From a bacterium HR10 (GTDB lineage Bacteria > Acidobacteriota > Blastocatellia > HR10): a DNA stretch of 64,000 nucleotides. The stretch spans positions 18,576-82,575 of the forward strand of contig BEHM01000008.1 in assembly GCA_002923315.1 (NCBI GenBank), in the 5' to 3' direction. Both the position numbers and the translations under genes were made by a program. Below, piece after piece: positions 18,213 through 26,904 of this stretch (positions are counted from its first letter, which is position 1; each line of letters starts with the position of its first letter). Below the pieces are notes generated by a model that saw nothing but the letters and a program-made list of their open reading frames with translations, did no database searches and was not told where the DNA came from.

Positions 18213-19204
18213 CGCGCTCCTTCCTGCACAGCGCGCTCGATCGCCCGGCGCACGGCGACGCGAGCGAGCTGAATCTTGTATCCGTTCTTCCCCAAGCTGC
18301 GCGCCTTTTGCAGGGCGGCATCGGCGGCTGCTTGCGCGACCTCGGTGGTCACGGTCTTTCCCACGAGCGCGCGCTCGGCTTCCGGCGATGGCCAGGGGAT
18401 CGGCGCGACCTGCCCGAGCACGACGCGCGCCGAACGCACGCGCCCCCCGTCGAGCACCAACGCCACCGACGCCGTCGCCAACGGCCAATCGAGGGCTTCG
18501 CGATGGCGCACCTCGTAGGTCGCGCTCACCATGCCCGCCGGAGGCGGAGGCACGAGAACTTCGGTCACGATCTCATTCGGCTGCAGATCATATTCGCGTT
18601 CGGCCTCGGTCTGGGGGATGCGGAAGAACCGTTCGACCGGAACTTCGCGCGTCCCGCGCGGGCCGAAGATGCGAAGCCGCGCGCCGTAGGCGATGAGCGC
18701 CGGTGCCAGGCTCGACGGATTCACGAAATAGGCCGGCCCCTCATTGCCCAGAATCGCGTGGTACCGATTGTCTCCCTCCAGCACGAGCGAGCGCCCCGTC
18801 TCATCACGGGCCAGCAACCCGAATCCCGCGCGGAAATACCAGCAGCGGGGGCGCTGGCACAGATCCCCGCCGATGGTCCCCATGTTCCGAATCTGCGGGC
18901 TGGTAATACCGAGCGCTGCCTGCACCAGAGCCGGATAGTGGCGCGCGACATCGGGATGAGCGAGCAACTCCTCGAGCGTCGCCGTCGCACCGAGGCGCAA
19001 TCCCGCTCGCGGGGAGAAGCTGATCCCCCGCAGCTCCGCGATCTCCTTGATGTTGACCACGCGCCGAGGCCGCACGACGTCGTCCTTCATGAGGGCGAGC
19101 AGATCGGTGCCCCCCGCGAGGACTTCGGTCTCCCCCCACTTGGAAGCGAGCAGGGCGACGGCCTGCTCCTTCGTCGTCGGACTCACGTACTCAAACGCGC
19201 GCAT
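18209..19204 (-). CDS. FAD-binding subunit of a xanthine dehydrogenase-family molybdo-hydroxylase
   Basis: This 331-residue subunit passes electrons from the Fe-S subunit to an acceptor. It begins MRAFEYVSPTTKEQAV, has the FAD-binding ETEVLAGGTDLLALMK and TIGGDLCQRPRCWYFR, and a C-terminal CO-dehydrogenase-flavoprotein domain (about 220-325). In PaoB-like subunits the region after CWYFR carries two further cysteines that complete a [4Fe-4S] site; here it reads AGFGLLARDETG, so those ligands are missing. The start at 19204 lies 14 bases inside the end of the molybdopterin subunit gene, indicating coupled translation. Confidence 0.88.
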   Translation of the reverse strand: MRAFEYVSPTTKEQAVALLASKWGETEVLAGGTDLLALMKDDVVRPRRVVNIKEIAELRGISFSPRAGLRLGATATLEELLAHPDVARHYPALVQAALGITSPQIRNMGTIGGDLCQRPRCWYFRAGFGLLARDETGRSLVLEGDNRYHAILGNEGPAYFVNPSSLAPALIAYGARLRIFGPRGTREVPVERFFRIPQTEAEREYDLQPNEIVTEVLVPPPPAGMVSATYEVRHREALDWPLATASVALVLDGGRVRSARVVLGQVAPIPWPSPEAERALVGKTVTTEVAQAAADAALQKARSLGKNGYKIQLARVAVRRAIERAVQEGAR

Positions 19205-21362
19205 GGCTCCCTCCCTTCTTCGCCAGGGCGTCCAGAACCCGGTCCGGCGTGAGCGGCAAAAACGGAACGCGCACGCCGATGGCGTTGGCAACCGCGTTGG
19301 AGATGGCCGCTCCAGGGGAGATCACCGGTGGCTCCCCGAGCCCGATGACCCCCCGCCGATCGTACTTCTCGCCGGTCATCATGTGCACGACCAGCTCGCC
19401 GACGTCGGCCAGACCCGCCAGCTTGTAGAACTCCATGTTGGGGTTGAGCATCCGCCCGGTGACCGGATCCAGGATCTTCTCCTCAAAGAGCGCGTAGCTG
19501 ATGCCCATGATCATGCCGCCGTAGCACTGACTCTCGGCCGTCTTCATGTTGATGATCAGCCCGCAGTCTTGAACGGCGACCATCTTGTTGATCCGCACAA
19601 TGCCCGTCTCGATATCCACGGAGACGTCAGCCATCTGCACGCCGGCCGCTCCGGCCGTCGTCAACTCGCCCGGTCCGGGATTCTCTCCCCGCACCGTGAG
19701 CGGCATGCCGTTGAGGCGCGCGCAGGCCTGCTCCCAGGCGATCGAGCGGCTCGGATCGCCCTTGACGCGGATGCGCCCCTCCCACGCCTCCAACTGCTCG
19801 GGCGCGGCATTGAGCAGCGGAGCGACACGGGCGAACATCTGATCCAAAGCGTCAAGCGCCGCGCGACGCGCCGCCGAGCTGACGCCGCCGATCGTCGTGC
19901 TGCCACCAGACCCACCAGCTGGCGGATATTGGTTATCCCCGATGCGCACCCGAACGGCGTCCAGCGGGAGCCCCAGCGTATCCGCGACCACGATGGCGAT
20001 CGCCGTGCGCGTTCCTGTGCCCAAGTCCTGCGAGCCGAGCTTCACCTCGACCGATCCATCCGGATAGATGGTCAGATCGCATCGGCACGCATGGCCGCGT
20101 CCGGGCCAAGTGTGAATCGAGACGCCGAGCCCGCGCTTGATGGGTCCGGGCGATGGATCGCCTCGCGGATGCCACTTCTTCTTCCACTCCATCAATTCCG
20201 CCGCGATCTGCAACTCCTCGCGATAGACGTCGGCGCGCTCGCCTGCCAGCCCGATGTTCTTCAAGAGCAGATCGAGCGGATCCATGCGCAACTCGGCCGC
20301 GAGATCGTCGAGCGCGGCCATCGTGAGCAAACAGGCCTGCGGGTGCAGCGGCGCGCGCCAGGCTCGCGCCGGCCCACTGTTGGTCACAATGGCGATATGT
20401 CGCTTCCGCTGATTCGGAATGCGCAACACGTACGGCAGCGGCAGCGCGCTCGTTGGGGGGATGCCTCCCGTCCCCCACGTCTCGGACTCCCAGGCGATCA
20501 CCGTCCCATCGCGCTTCGCTCCCACGCGCACGCGCCCGTAGTACGACGGTCGCGCTCCGGCGACCATCAACTCCGCATCCCGCTCGAGCATGATCTTCAC
20601 CGGCCGCCCTCCGGCCATCTTCGAGAGCCGCGCGGCCGCGATCCCCCAACTATCCGGACTGAACTTGCTGCCGAATCCCCCGCCGATGTGATCCTGCTTC
20701 ACGCGGATATTGCTCGCGGGAACACCCAGCGGCCCGGCCATCTGCCCCGCGATCCCGGAGACGGCCTGCGTCGAGATATGGACGAGCACCTGATTCTCTC
20801 CCTCCCACTCGACGACAGACCCGTGCGCCTCCAAACAGCAGTGCGTGATGAGCGGCATCCCATAGACGCCCTCGACGACGACCTCCGCCTCGCGAAACGC
20901 CGCATCGGGATCCCCCTCGATCTGCTCGGCCGTCGGACGCGCCCGCTCGCCCGCTGCCTTCGGATCCGTGTCCAGAACGTAGTGCGGGAGCTTCTCATAT
21001 TCGACGACGATGGCGCGAATGGCGTCCTCGGCCGTCGGTTCATCCACGGCGGCGACGGCGACGACCTCATCGCCGGCCCACAAGATCTCATCCCCCACCT
21101 TCTTCAAAGGGAGCACGGCCCGGACGCCCGGCATCTTCTCCGCCGCGCTCGTATCCAGACGCACGATCCGCGCATGCGCATGCGGGCAACGCAGGATCTT
21201 CCCGGCGAGCATCCCCGGACGATTCACATCGTAGGTGTATTTCGCCCGCCCCGTCACCTTCTCCGGACCATCCACGCGCGAGACGCGCGTGCCGATCAAG
21301 CGCCGCCGTTCCGGCTCCGGCCATTTGTACTCCGCGACCTCCACGCGATTTCGCTCAGCCAT
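19191..21362 (-). CDS. Molybdopterin-binding subunit of a xanthine dehydrogenase-family enzyme
   Basis: The 723-residue catalytic subunit binds the molybdenum cofactor and hydroxylates an aldehyde or N-heterocycle. Visible signatures are IGTRVSRVDGPEKVTGRAKY (N-terminal a/b hammerhead), HIGGGFGSKFSP, SGPARAWRAPLHPQ and, near the C terminus, IGLGEPPVI, whose Glu is the catalytic base of the family. The CO-dehydrogenase loop A-Y-x-C-x-x-R is absent, so it is not a CODH. The gene lies three bases after the Tat-type Fe-S subunit and overlaps the FAD subunit. The substrate is unknown; the nearest described layout is PaoABC. Confidence 0.9.
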   Translation of the reverse strand: MAERNRVEVAEYKWPEPERRRLIGTRVSRVDGPEKVTGRAKYTYDVNRPGMLAGKILRCPHAHARIVRLDTSAAEKMPGVRAVLPLKKVGDEILWAGDEVVAVAAVDEPTAEDAIRAIVVEYEKLPHYVLDTDPKAAGERARPTAEQIEGDPDAAFREAEVVVEGVYGMPLITHCCLEAHGSVVEWEGENQVLVHISTQAVSGIAGQMAGPLGVPASNIRVKQDHIGGGFGSKFSPDSWGIAAARLSKMAGGRPVKIMLERDAELMVAGARPSYYGRVRVGAKRDGTVIAWESETWGTGGIPPTSALPLPYVLRIPNQRKRHIAIVTNSGPARAWRAPLHPQACLLTMAALDDLAAELRMDPLDLLLKNIGLAGERADVYREELQIAAELMEWKKKWHPRGDPSPGPIKRGLGVSIHTWPGRGHACRCDLTIYPDGSVEVKLGSQDLGTGTRTAIAIVVADTLGLPLDAVRVRIGDNQYPPAGGSGGSTTIGGVSSAARRAALDALDQMFARVAPLLNAAPEQLEAWEGRIRVKGDPSRSIAWEQACARLNGMPLTVRGENPGPGELTTAGAAGVQMADVSVDIETGIVRINKMVAVQDCGLIINMKTAESQCYGGMIMGISYALFEEKILDPVTGRMLNPNMEFYKLAGLADVGELVVHMMTGEKYDRRGVIGLGEPPVISPGAAISNAVANAIGVRVPFLPLTPDRVLDALAKKGGSHARV

Positions 21363-21365
21363 AGC

Positions 21366-21986
21366 TCACCCTCCTCTCTGCATCCGCGCGGCCTGCGCGA
21401 TGGCCGCTCGAATCCCCACATAGGTCCCGCAGCGACAGAGGTTCCCCCCCAATCCCCGCACCAGATCTTCCGGCGTGGGATTGGGCGTGCGATCCAGGAG
21501 CGCCTTGCACGCGACGACGAATCCGGGCGTGCAGAAGCCGCATTGCAACGCGTCGTTCTCGATGAACGCTTGCTGAATCGGATGCAACCGCCCCTCTTGC
21601 AGGAGTCCCTCCACGGTGGTGATCGCTTTCCCTTGCGCCTCGATCGCGAGCACGGAACAGGCATAGACGGGCTTCCCGTCCAGAAGCACCGTGCAAGCCC
21701 CGCACGTCCCGCGATCGCACACACGCTTGGCGCCCGTCAGATCGAATTCATTCCGCAGCGCATCGAGCAGCGTCACGCGCGGCTCCAGTTCCGCGCGATA
21801 CGTCTTCCCGTTGATGGTGAACGTCATGGGGACTTTCCCGGGGCCGAAGACTTTCACCTCCGCTCCGGCGACCCGGAGCACGCGCGGCCCCGCGATGAGC
21901 GGGACCGTGAGCGTGATCCCCGAGACCTTCAAGAAATCGCGTCGAGAAAGGCTCCCCGTCTTCACGTCCGGCACTTCTTTCCCCAT
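21366..21986 (-). CDS. Tat-exported (2Fe-2S) subunit of the molybdo-hydroxylase
   Basis: The 206-residue electron-transfer subunit has a twin-arginine signal (SRRDFLKVSGITLTVPLIAG, about residues 14-33), a plant-type [2Fe-2S] domain with C-x4-C-x2-C (RVCDRGTCGACTV), and a second [2Fe-2S] domain with CGFC and CRCG. The Tat signal on this subunit alone means the folded complex is probably carried to the periplasm with it, as in PaoABC. It is the first enzyme gene of the operon and follows a gene for a small exported Cys protein by 36 bases. Confidence 0.9.
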   Translation of the reverse strand: MGKEVPDVKTGSLSRRDFLKVSGITLTVPLIAGPRVLRVAGAEVKVFGPGKVPMTFTINGKTYRAELEPRVTLLDALRNEFDLTGAKRVCDRGTCGACTVLLDGKPVYACSVLAIEAQGKAITTVEGLLQEGRLHPIQQAFIENDALQCGFCTPGFVVACKALLDRTPNPTPEDLVRGLGGNLCRCGTYVGIRAAIAQAARMQRGG

Positions 21987-22022
21987 AGCTGTGACCTCCT
22001 CTTCTCGACCTCCACGTCCTCA

Positions 22023-22463
22023 CTAGGTCACGGGAGTCTCCTCAAGCGCCAACTCTTTCTGGCAACATGGGCATGGGCCCGGCACGGAGGACGTGATCTG
22101 ACACACATCGCACACATAGGCGATGTCATAGAGCCGTCCGTCTCGAATCACACGGACGCGAACGCTCTCCAACCGATCCCCGTCATGACGAAGGGCTGTG
22201 ACCTGCAGCTCGCGAGCGCGCAGGCGCGGATCCGCGTACAAAGCGACCGCCAGATCGTTCGGGAGGAAGACGAAGACCCGGCCGTTCGCCGTGCGAATCC
22301 CCACGCGTTCGGAGGGGCATGAGCCCTCGCGCTCAGCGGCCGAATTCACGCAGACGAATCGCCCACGAACCGTGATCGGCGGGAGAGCCGCCGAAAGCGG
22401 GAGAGCGAGGCTCAGGGCCAGCACGCCCGCGCCCAGACCAGATCTTCGAGCATGTGCGCTCAC
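22023..22463 (-). CDS. Exported protein with a C-terminal CxxC-x10-CxCC metal site
   Basis: The 146-residue protein has a signal peptide (to about residue 26, ending LSAALPP), a beta-rich middle with two Cys (FVCVNSAAEREGSC) and a compact C-terminal metal-binding module: YVCDVCQI followed ten residues later by CPCCQKE. Four or five cysteines in this spacing suggest zinc or copper binding in the periplasm. It begins the leftward series that continues into the molybdo-hydroxylase genes and has a strong promoter of its own just upstream. I do not recognise a named family. Confidence 0.7.
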   Translation of the reverse strand: MSAHARRSGLGAGVLALSLALPLSAALPPITVRGRFVCVNSAAEREGSCPSERVGIRTANGRVFVFLPNDLAVALYADPRLRARELQVTALRHDGDRLESVRVRVIRDGRLYDIAYVCDVCQITSSVPGPCPCCQKELALEETPVT

Positions 22464-22493
22464 CGTCCCCCTCTCCCCTGTCAGCGTGCGGTG

Positions 22494-22523
22494 ATCTTAC
22501 CGAAAGAGGGCGAACGCTGTCAA
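22494..22523 (-). promoter_or_regulatory. Predicted promoter of the molybdo-hydroxylase gene series
   Basis: On the minus strand a perfect TTGACA (22523-22518), 18 bases, then TAAGAT (22499-22494). The start codon of the small exported Cys protein is 31 bases downstream. No other strong site is seen within the series. Confidence 0.6.
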
Positions 22524-22550
22524 TGTGGCAGCTCAACGCGACACCGCAGC

Positions 22551-23681
22551 TCATGAGGGCGGAGCCTCCGGACGCAGATCCTCGAGCGTGAGGTACCCGA
22601 CGATATACCCCTCCGCATCGAGTACCGCGCTGGCGCCCAATCCGTTCCCGCGCAACACGCGATGCGCATCCCAGAGCGATGTCTCCGGGTGAACGAACAT
22701 CGCGGGGCTGACGGGCCACATGACCTCGCGAACCGTCGTCTGCGCCCATCGCTCGCGCGGGAGCGCGTGAAGCGAGGGGACGAGTAAGATCCCATGCAAC
22801 CGCCGGTCCCGGGACACGGGAAACGTGCGGCTCCGGTGCGCGGGCAGAACGCGCGAGACCACTTCCTCGATGGTCATCTCCGGGGGCAACAGCGCGGGAG
22901 GAGCCGTCATGACATCGGCGACACGAATCCGCCGCATCTGTTCTACCCGCGCGAGCGAGAGCCGACTCGTCTCGGTCACGTCTCGCAGGAAGATCCCGAT
23001 CAAGATGGACCACGCTCCGGCGAAGATATCAGCGCTCGTTCGCGCGCGCAACACCCAGACGATGCCCAGGCCAATGAGCAGATAGGCGATGCCCTGTCCG
23101 ACGCCAATGGCCCACCGGCTGGCCCGCCAATAATCCCCCCACCGTGCCCACAGCCAGGCGCGGAAGATCCGCCCCCCATCGAGCGGAAATCCCGGAAGCA
23201 GATTGAAGAGCGCGAGAATGAGATTCGAGAGGGCCAGGTAGTTCGTGATGAGCGCCGCCGGACGCGAATCGAAGAGGTGGATGCTCACCTGATTGAGCAG
23301 GAAGAACGCGACGGCATAGAGGAAGCTCGCGCTCGGGCCGGCGACGGCGATGCGAAATTCCGCGCCTGGCGTGTGCGCCTCATGCTCGAACCGAGCCAAT
23401 CCCCCGAACAGATGCAGCGTGATGTCAGAGATGCGCAGGCCCTCCGCGCGCGCGACCAAGGCGTGCCCGACTTCATGGCCGAGCACCGAGAGGAAGAGCA
23501 GGAGTGTCGTGATCCCCCCAAGCGCCCAGTATGCGAGCGGATGAAAGCCATGGAGATGCCGCGGGAGATAGAAGACTGAGACGGCATACACATGCAACAC
23601 GACGACGGGAATCCAGCCGTAGCTCACCCGAATCGGGATGCGGAAGAGTGTCGCGATCTGAATGGGTCTCAGCCGCACCAT
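22551..23681 (-). CDS. M50 site-2-type membrane protease with CBS pair
   Basis: The 376-residue protein has about six membrane segments in residues 1-235, the zinc motif HEVGH at 69-73 within a helix, and the third ligand in NLLPGFPLDGGR. A CBS pair follows (about 255-370, ADVMTAPPALLPPE and GYIVGYLTLEDL). Family members cleave membrane substrates inside the bilayer; the CBS part is thought to sense nucleotides. ATG 23681 follows GGGGAGGCAG, preferable to ATG 23693. It ends a leftward run with the peptidoglycan-binding and HtrA genes, so an envelope-stress role is plausible. No anti-sigma factor gene is nearby. Confidence 0.88.
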   Translation of the reverse strand: MVRLRPIQIATLFRIPIRVSYGWIPVVVLHVYAVSVFYLPRHLHGFHPLAYWALGGITTLLLFLSVLGHEVGHALVARAEGLRISDITLHLFGGLARFEHEAHTPGAEFRIAVAGPSASFLYAVAFFLLNQVSIHLFDSRPAALITNYLALSNLILALFNLLPGFPLDGGRIFRAWLWARWGDYWRASRWAIGVGQGIAYLLIGLGIVWVLRARTSADIFAGAWSILIGIFLRDVTETSRLSLARVEQMRRIRVADVMTAPPALLPPEMTIEEVVSRVLPAHRSRTFPVSRDRRLHGILLVPSLHALPRERWAQTTVREVMWPVSPAMFVHPETSLWDAHRVLRGNGLGASAVLDAEGYIVGYLTLEDLRPEAPPS

Positions 23682-23716
23682 CTGCCTCCCCATGGCTCAC
23701 GGACGAGGGCAAGAGG

Positions 23717-24223
23717 CTATGACGAGGGAGGCGATCGAGGGACCGAGGGCGCCGAAGAGCCGTTCGAAGAGGCCGCCGGATGCAAGCCCAATCGGTAGAG
23801 CGCCTGCGCCGTCGGGTATCCCGTCACTTCGATCCCCTCGGCCTGCTGAAAGCGCTTCATGGCCTCGACCGTACGCGCATCGTAAACACCCGTTGGGGAG
23901 CCCTCCAGGAAACCTCGTTCGATCAAGGCCAGCTGGATCTCCCGCACGCGCTCGCGAGGGATCAAGCCTCCGGGACGCAAGACGAGACGGCGCGTCGTTC
24001 GCCGGCGCGCGGAGGCCCGACTCCGCCGCGTGGTGGCGCGCTGCGACCGCGTCGCGGACGCGCGCGAGCGCGCCACCGGCTTCTGCGAGCGCCGCGCCTT
24101 CGAGCGCGCGCTCTGTCGGCGTTGGGCGAGCGCCCCCTCCCCAGGCCACTCCCCCATCGGGATCCCCGAGGAGAGCACAAGGACCACCCCGAGGCCCGCT
24201 GCGATTCGGGCGATCGCTCTCAT
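23717..24223 (-). CDS. Exported peptidoglycan-binding-domain protein with Arg/Ser-rich linker
   Basis: The 168-residue product has a signal peptide (about residues 1-32), a strikingly basic linker of about 50 residues (about 35-85) made almost only of Arg, Ser, Ala, Thr and Lys, and a C-terminal PG_binding_1 domain (about 90-150, QLALIERGFLEGSPTG and MKRFQQAEGI). The domain is expected to bind the cell wall. The start codon is ATG 24223 after GGGAGGTGTG; a GTG three bases before is possible. It lies 10 bases after the htrA stop, so the two are probably one operon. Confidence 0.75.
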   Translation of the reverse strand: MRAIARIAAGLGVVLVLSSGIPMGEWPGEGALAQRRQSARSKARRSQKPVARSRASATRSQRATTRRSRASARRRTTRRLVLRPGGLIPRERVREIQLALIERGFLEGSPTGVYDARTVEAMKRFQQAEGIEVTGYPTAQALYRLGLHPAASSNGSSAPSVPRSPPSS

Positions 24224-24233
24224 CACACCTCCC

Positions 24234-25760
24234 TCACGGAATCGTCCCCGAGAGGACGGATCGGCTCGGCCCCAGACCGCGATGGGCGCGCGCGACGATC
24301 ATCACCACATCGTCGCCCGACTTCAGCCCTGCGAAGATCCGCGTGACGTCCTCCGGCTTGTGGATCTCCTGCCGATTGATCGAGAGGATCACGTCGCCCG
24401 GCATGAGGCCGAGCGATTCGGCGAAACTCTCTTCCTCGATGTCGCCGACGACCGCCCCGCGCGTCGCCCCCAGCTTGAGGACCTCGGCCACATGGGGCGT
24501 CACCGGCTCCAGGGTCGCGCCCAGGCGCGGAGGTCCCGCTGACTTCTCCTCCTCTGGCGGTTGACCGTTCCTCCCGCGAGGCTCCTCCCCGCGATCGGCG
24601 AGCGACGGGCGAACGCCGAGCTTGACGCTGGTCGTGTACTCGCGCCCGTCGCGAATGTACTTCACCCGCACCGTACGTCCCACCTCCAGTGAGGCCACGC
24701 GCCGCGTGAGATCGCGACTGTCTCGCACCGGCTCGCCATCAATCTCCACGATGATATCGCCCGTCTGCAACCCCGCGCGCGCGGCCGGACTCTCCGGATC
24801 CGTGACGCTCTCCACGAGCGCGCCCTGCGGCTCCTTCAACCCGTTCATCCGCGCGATCTGCGGCGTCACCGGCTTCACGTAGACGCCCAGATACCCCCGC
24901 GCGACGCGACCGCGACGGACGAGCTGATTGTAGACCTCCACGGCCAAGGATGACGGAAGCGCGAACCCCACGCCGTTGAAATAGCCGGTGCTCGTCGAAA
25001 TCTGCGTGTTGATGCCGACGACTTCCCCCTTCAGATTGACGAGTGGCCCCCCTGAGTTCCCGGGATTGATCGCCGCATCCGTCTGCAAGAAGCGCTGGAA
25101 GGGCGCATTCTCCCCATCGGTGACGCGATCCTTCGCGCTGATGATGCCCGCCGTCACCGTCTGTTCCAGACCGAAGGGGCTGCCGATGGCGAGCACCCAA
25201 TCGCCGACCCGCAGCTTATTCGAATCCCCCATGCGGGCATAGGGGAAGGGTTCGCTTCGCGTGATCTTGATCACGGCCAAGTCCGTCTCCGGGTCCACGC
25301 CGATCACTTCCGGCGTGTACGTCCGACCGTCGAACGTCTTGACGCGAATCGTGGACGCGCCCCGGATGACGTGATGGTTGGTGAGGATATACCCCTCCGG
25401 GTCCACGATCACGCCCGATCCCGTCCCGCGACGCGGCCGACTGCGAGGACCGAAGAAGAAATCGAACGGATCGTCCGCGCGCCGCCCCGCTCGCGCCGCT
25501 TCCGTCTCGATGTGCACGACCGCGGGCTCCACCTGGCGCGCGACGTGCGCGAACGCCTCCGAGAGCGCGAGCGCCGTGGCGAGCGCGCCCGTGGGCGGGA
25601 CACTCTCATCGCTCACCTGCAGCAGTCGCGCCGACTGCCGAGCGGACGTCCCACCGGAGATCCACACCCCCAATCCCACGCCGAGGATCACACTGAGGCT
25701 GAACCCAATCGGCATCGCCCAGCGCCGCTTTGGCGAAGGGCTCACAGATATGCGTTCCAT
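24234..25760 (-). CDS. HtrA/DegP-type periplasmic serine protease with two PDZ domains
   Basis: The 508-residue protein is membrane-anchored by residues about 15-35 (MPIGFSLSVILGVGLGVWIS). The trypsin-like domain has the triad His130 (TNHHVIRG), Asp160 (DPETDLAVIKI) and Ser236 (NPGNSGGPL). Two PDZ domains follow (about 275-365 and 400-500). These proteases degrade or refold misfolded envelope proteins. ATG 25760 follows GGGAGGCGAAC; the longer frame from 25979 has no support. The gene is divergent from the Lol-like cluster and is one of two HtrA genes in the window. Confidence 0.92.
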   Translation of the reverse strand: MERISVSPSPKRRWAMPIGFSLSVILGVGLGVWISGGTSARQSARLLQVSDESVPPTGALATALALSEAFAHVARQVEPAVVHIETEAARAGRRADDPFDFFFGPRSRPRRGTGSGVIVDPEGYILTNHHVIRGASTIRVKTFDGRTYTPEVIGVDPETDLAVIKITRSEPFPYARMGDSNKLRVGDWVLAIGSPFGLEQTVTAGIISAKDRVTDGENAPFQRFLQTDAAINPGNSGGPLVNLKGEVVGINTQISTSTGYFNGVGFALPSSLAVEVYNQLVRRGRVARGYLGVYVKPVTPQIARMNGLKEPQGALVESVTDPESPAARAGLQTGDIIVEIDGEPVRDSRDLTRRVASLEVGRTVRVKYIRDGREYTTSVKLGVRPSLADRGEEPRGRNGQPPEEEKSAGPPRLGATLEPVTPHVAEVLKLGATRGAVVGDIEEESFAESLGLMPGDVILSINRQEIHKPEDVTRIFAGLKSGDDVVMIVARAHRGLGPSRSVLSGTIP

Positions 25761-25794
25761 GTTCGCCTCCCTCGCGTCATGCTCGTGCCCCTCC

Positions 25795-25803
25795 ATTATA
25801 CCA
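25795..25803 (-). promoter_or_regulatory. Predicted extended -10 promoter of htrA
   Basis: On the minus strand a perfect TATAAT (25800-25795) is preceded by TGG, giving the extended -10 form TGnTATAAT. No good -35 is seen. The start codon is 35 bases downstream. Confidence 0.5.
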
Positions 25804-25855
25804 GATGCCTTCGGAAGCACACATGCGCGCGCTCGGTGCGCGTCGAGAGCGGGAT

Positions 25856-25885
25856 TTGACAGGCGCGCGCCCCATCTGGTAGCTT
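25856..25885 (+). promoter_or_regulatory. Possible promoter of the LolB-like gene
   Basis: A perfect TTGACA (25856-25861) followed after 18 bases by a weak TAGCTT (25880-25885). If used, transcription would begin near 25892, just past the annotated ATG, so either the -10 is elsewhere or translation starts at GTG 25903. Confidence 0.3.
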
Positions 25886-25887
25886 GC

Positions 25888-26904
25888 ATGTTTCGGCAGA
25901 CGGTGAACGCGGGGCTCTGCAAGAGACTCGGCAAAAGTGGAGCGATCGTCCTCCTCGCGTGGGGATTCTTGTTCAACATCGGTTGTGGTCTGATCTCGCG
26001 TCAGGTCACGGTGCCCCAGCTGGTCGCTCCGCTGAGCACGGCGACGCCGGAGGACCTGCTCGCGCGTTTGAACGATTTCCAACGATTGCGCACGCTCTCG
26101 GCGCGCGTGGCGATCCAGTTCCAAACCGAGGCGCCGGAGGTGGGGCTTGGCCGGCGCTACCGCACAGCCGATGGCCGATTGATCCTGGCGCGCCCGGCCC
26201 GCGTGCGCCTGCTCATCCAGGCGCCGCTGGTGAAGACGACCATCGCCGAATTGGCCTCGGATGGTCATCGCTTCCAACTCCTCGTCTATCCGGAAGACCA
26301 TCGCCTCTTCGTCGAGGGCTCGAACGATCGCGACTACGCCGAGCGCGAAGAGGCGCTGCAACGCGACCCGCAGTGGCGCGACGTCGGATCGCTCCGCCAT
26401 GTCCGCCCGCAACATCTCACCGAAGCGCTGCTGTGGGAGCCCGTGGATGCCGCCGATTCGCACCTCCTCATGACCATGGAGGAGTTTCGACAGATCGAAC
26501 AGGAACGCCCGCCGGGACAGAAGCCGCGCGCGGTCATCCGCAGCTACTACATCGTCTCGCTGCTGGAACCGGTGGGACCGAACCGCGCCCGCATCCGGAG
26601 GAAATTCTGGTTCGATCGCACGCGCGGCCTGCTCCTGGTGCGCCAGCAGGTCTTCGGCGACGCCGGCGAGATTCGCAGCGAGATCTCCTATGAGGAATTC
26701 GCGACCATCCCGAACGCCTCATATCTCATCCCGACGGAGATCCGGATCGCGCGCCCGTATGATCGGTATTCCGTCCGCCTGGGATTGGATCGCGCGAGCC
26801 TGGTGGTGAACGGCGAGGTCTCGGACGCGCTCTTCCGACTGGAGAAGCCCGCCGAGTGGGGGGATTCGGTTCGCGTCATTGACCTCGATCGAAGAGGGAA
26901 CTGA
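25888..26904 (+). CDS. LolB/DUF4292-like outer-membrane lipoprotein
   Basis: The 338-residue protein has an N-terminal hydrophobic segment ending in FNIGC, a possible lipoprotein site, then a beta-rich domain (about 55-300) with the LolA/LolB-type pattern of a strand-rich half barrel (ARVAIQFQTEAPEV, RVRLLIQAPLVKTTIAEL). Proteins of this group receive lipoproteins from LolA at the outer membrane. The gene abuts the permease gene directly (TGA then ATG) and shares its direction with lolA 2 kb away. The exact start is uncertain: GTG 25903 would keep the signal sequence. Confidence 0.7.
   Translation: MFRQTVNAGLCKRLGKSGAIVLLAWGFLFNIGCGLISRQVTVPQLVAPLSTATPEDLLARLNDFQRLRTLSARVAIQFQTEAPEVGLGRRYRTADGRLILARPARVRLLIQAPLVKTTIAELASDGHRFQLLVYPEDHRLFVEGSNDRDYAEREEALQRDPQWRDVGSLRHVRPQHLTEALLWEPVDAADSHLLMTMEEFRQIEQERPPGQKPRAVIRSYYIVSLLEPVGPNRARIRRKFWFDRTRGLLLVRQQVFGDAGEIRSEISYEEFATIPNASYLIPTEIRIARPYDRYSVRLGLDRASLVVNGEVSDALFRLEKPAEWGDSVRVIDLDRRGN

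Noticed and set aside
19047..22322. Very long open frame (about 1090 codons) on the plus strand across the molybdo-hydroxylase operon
   Set aside because: It runs antisense to three clearly recognisable subunit genes; its translation is rich in Arg, His, Asp and Pro without domain signatures, as expected from GC-rich antisense sequence.
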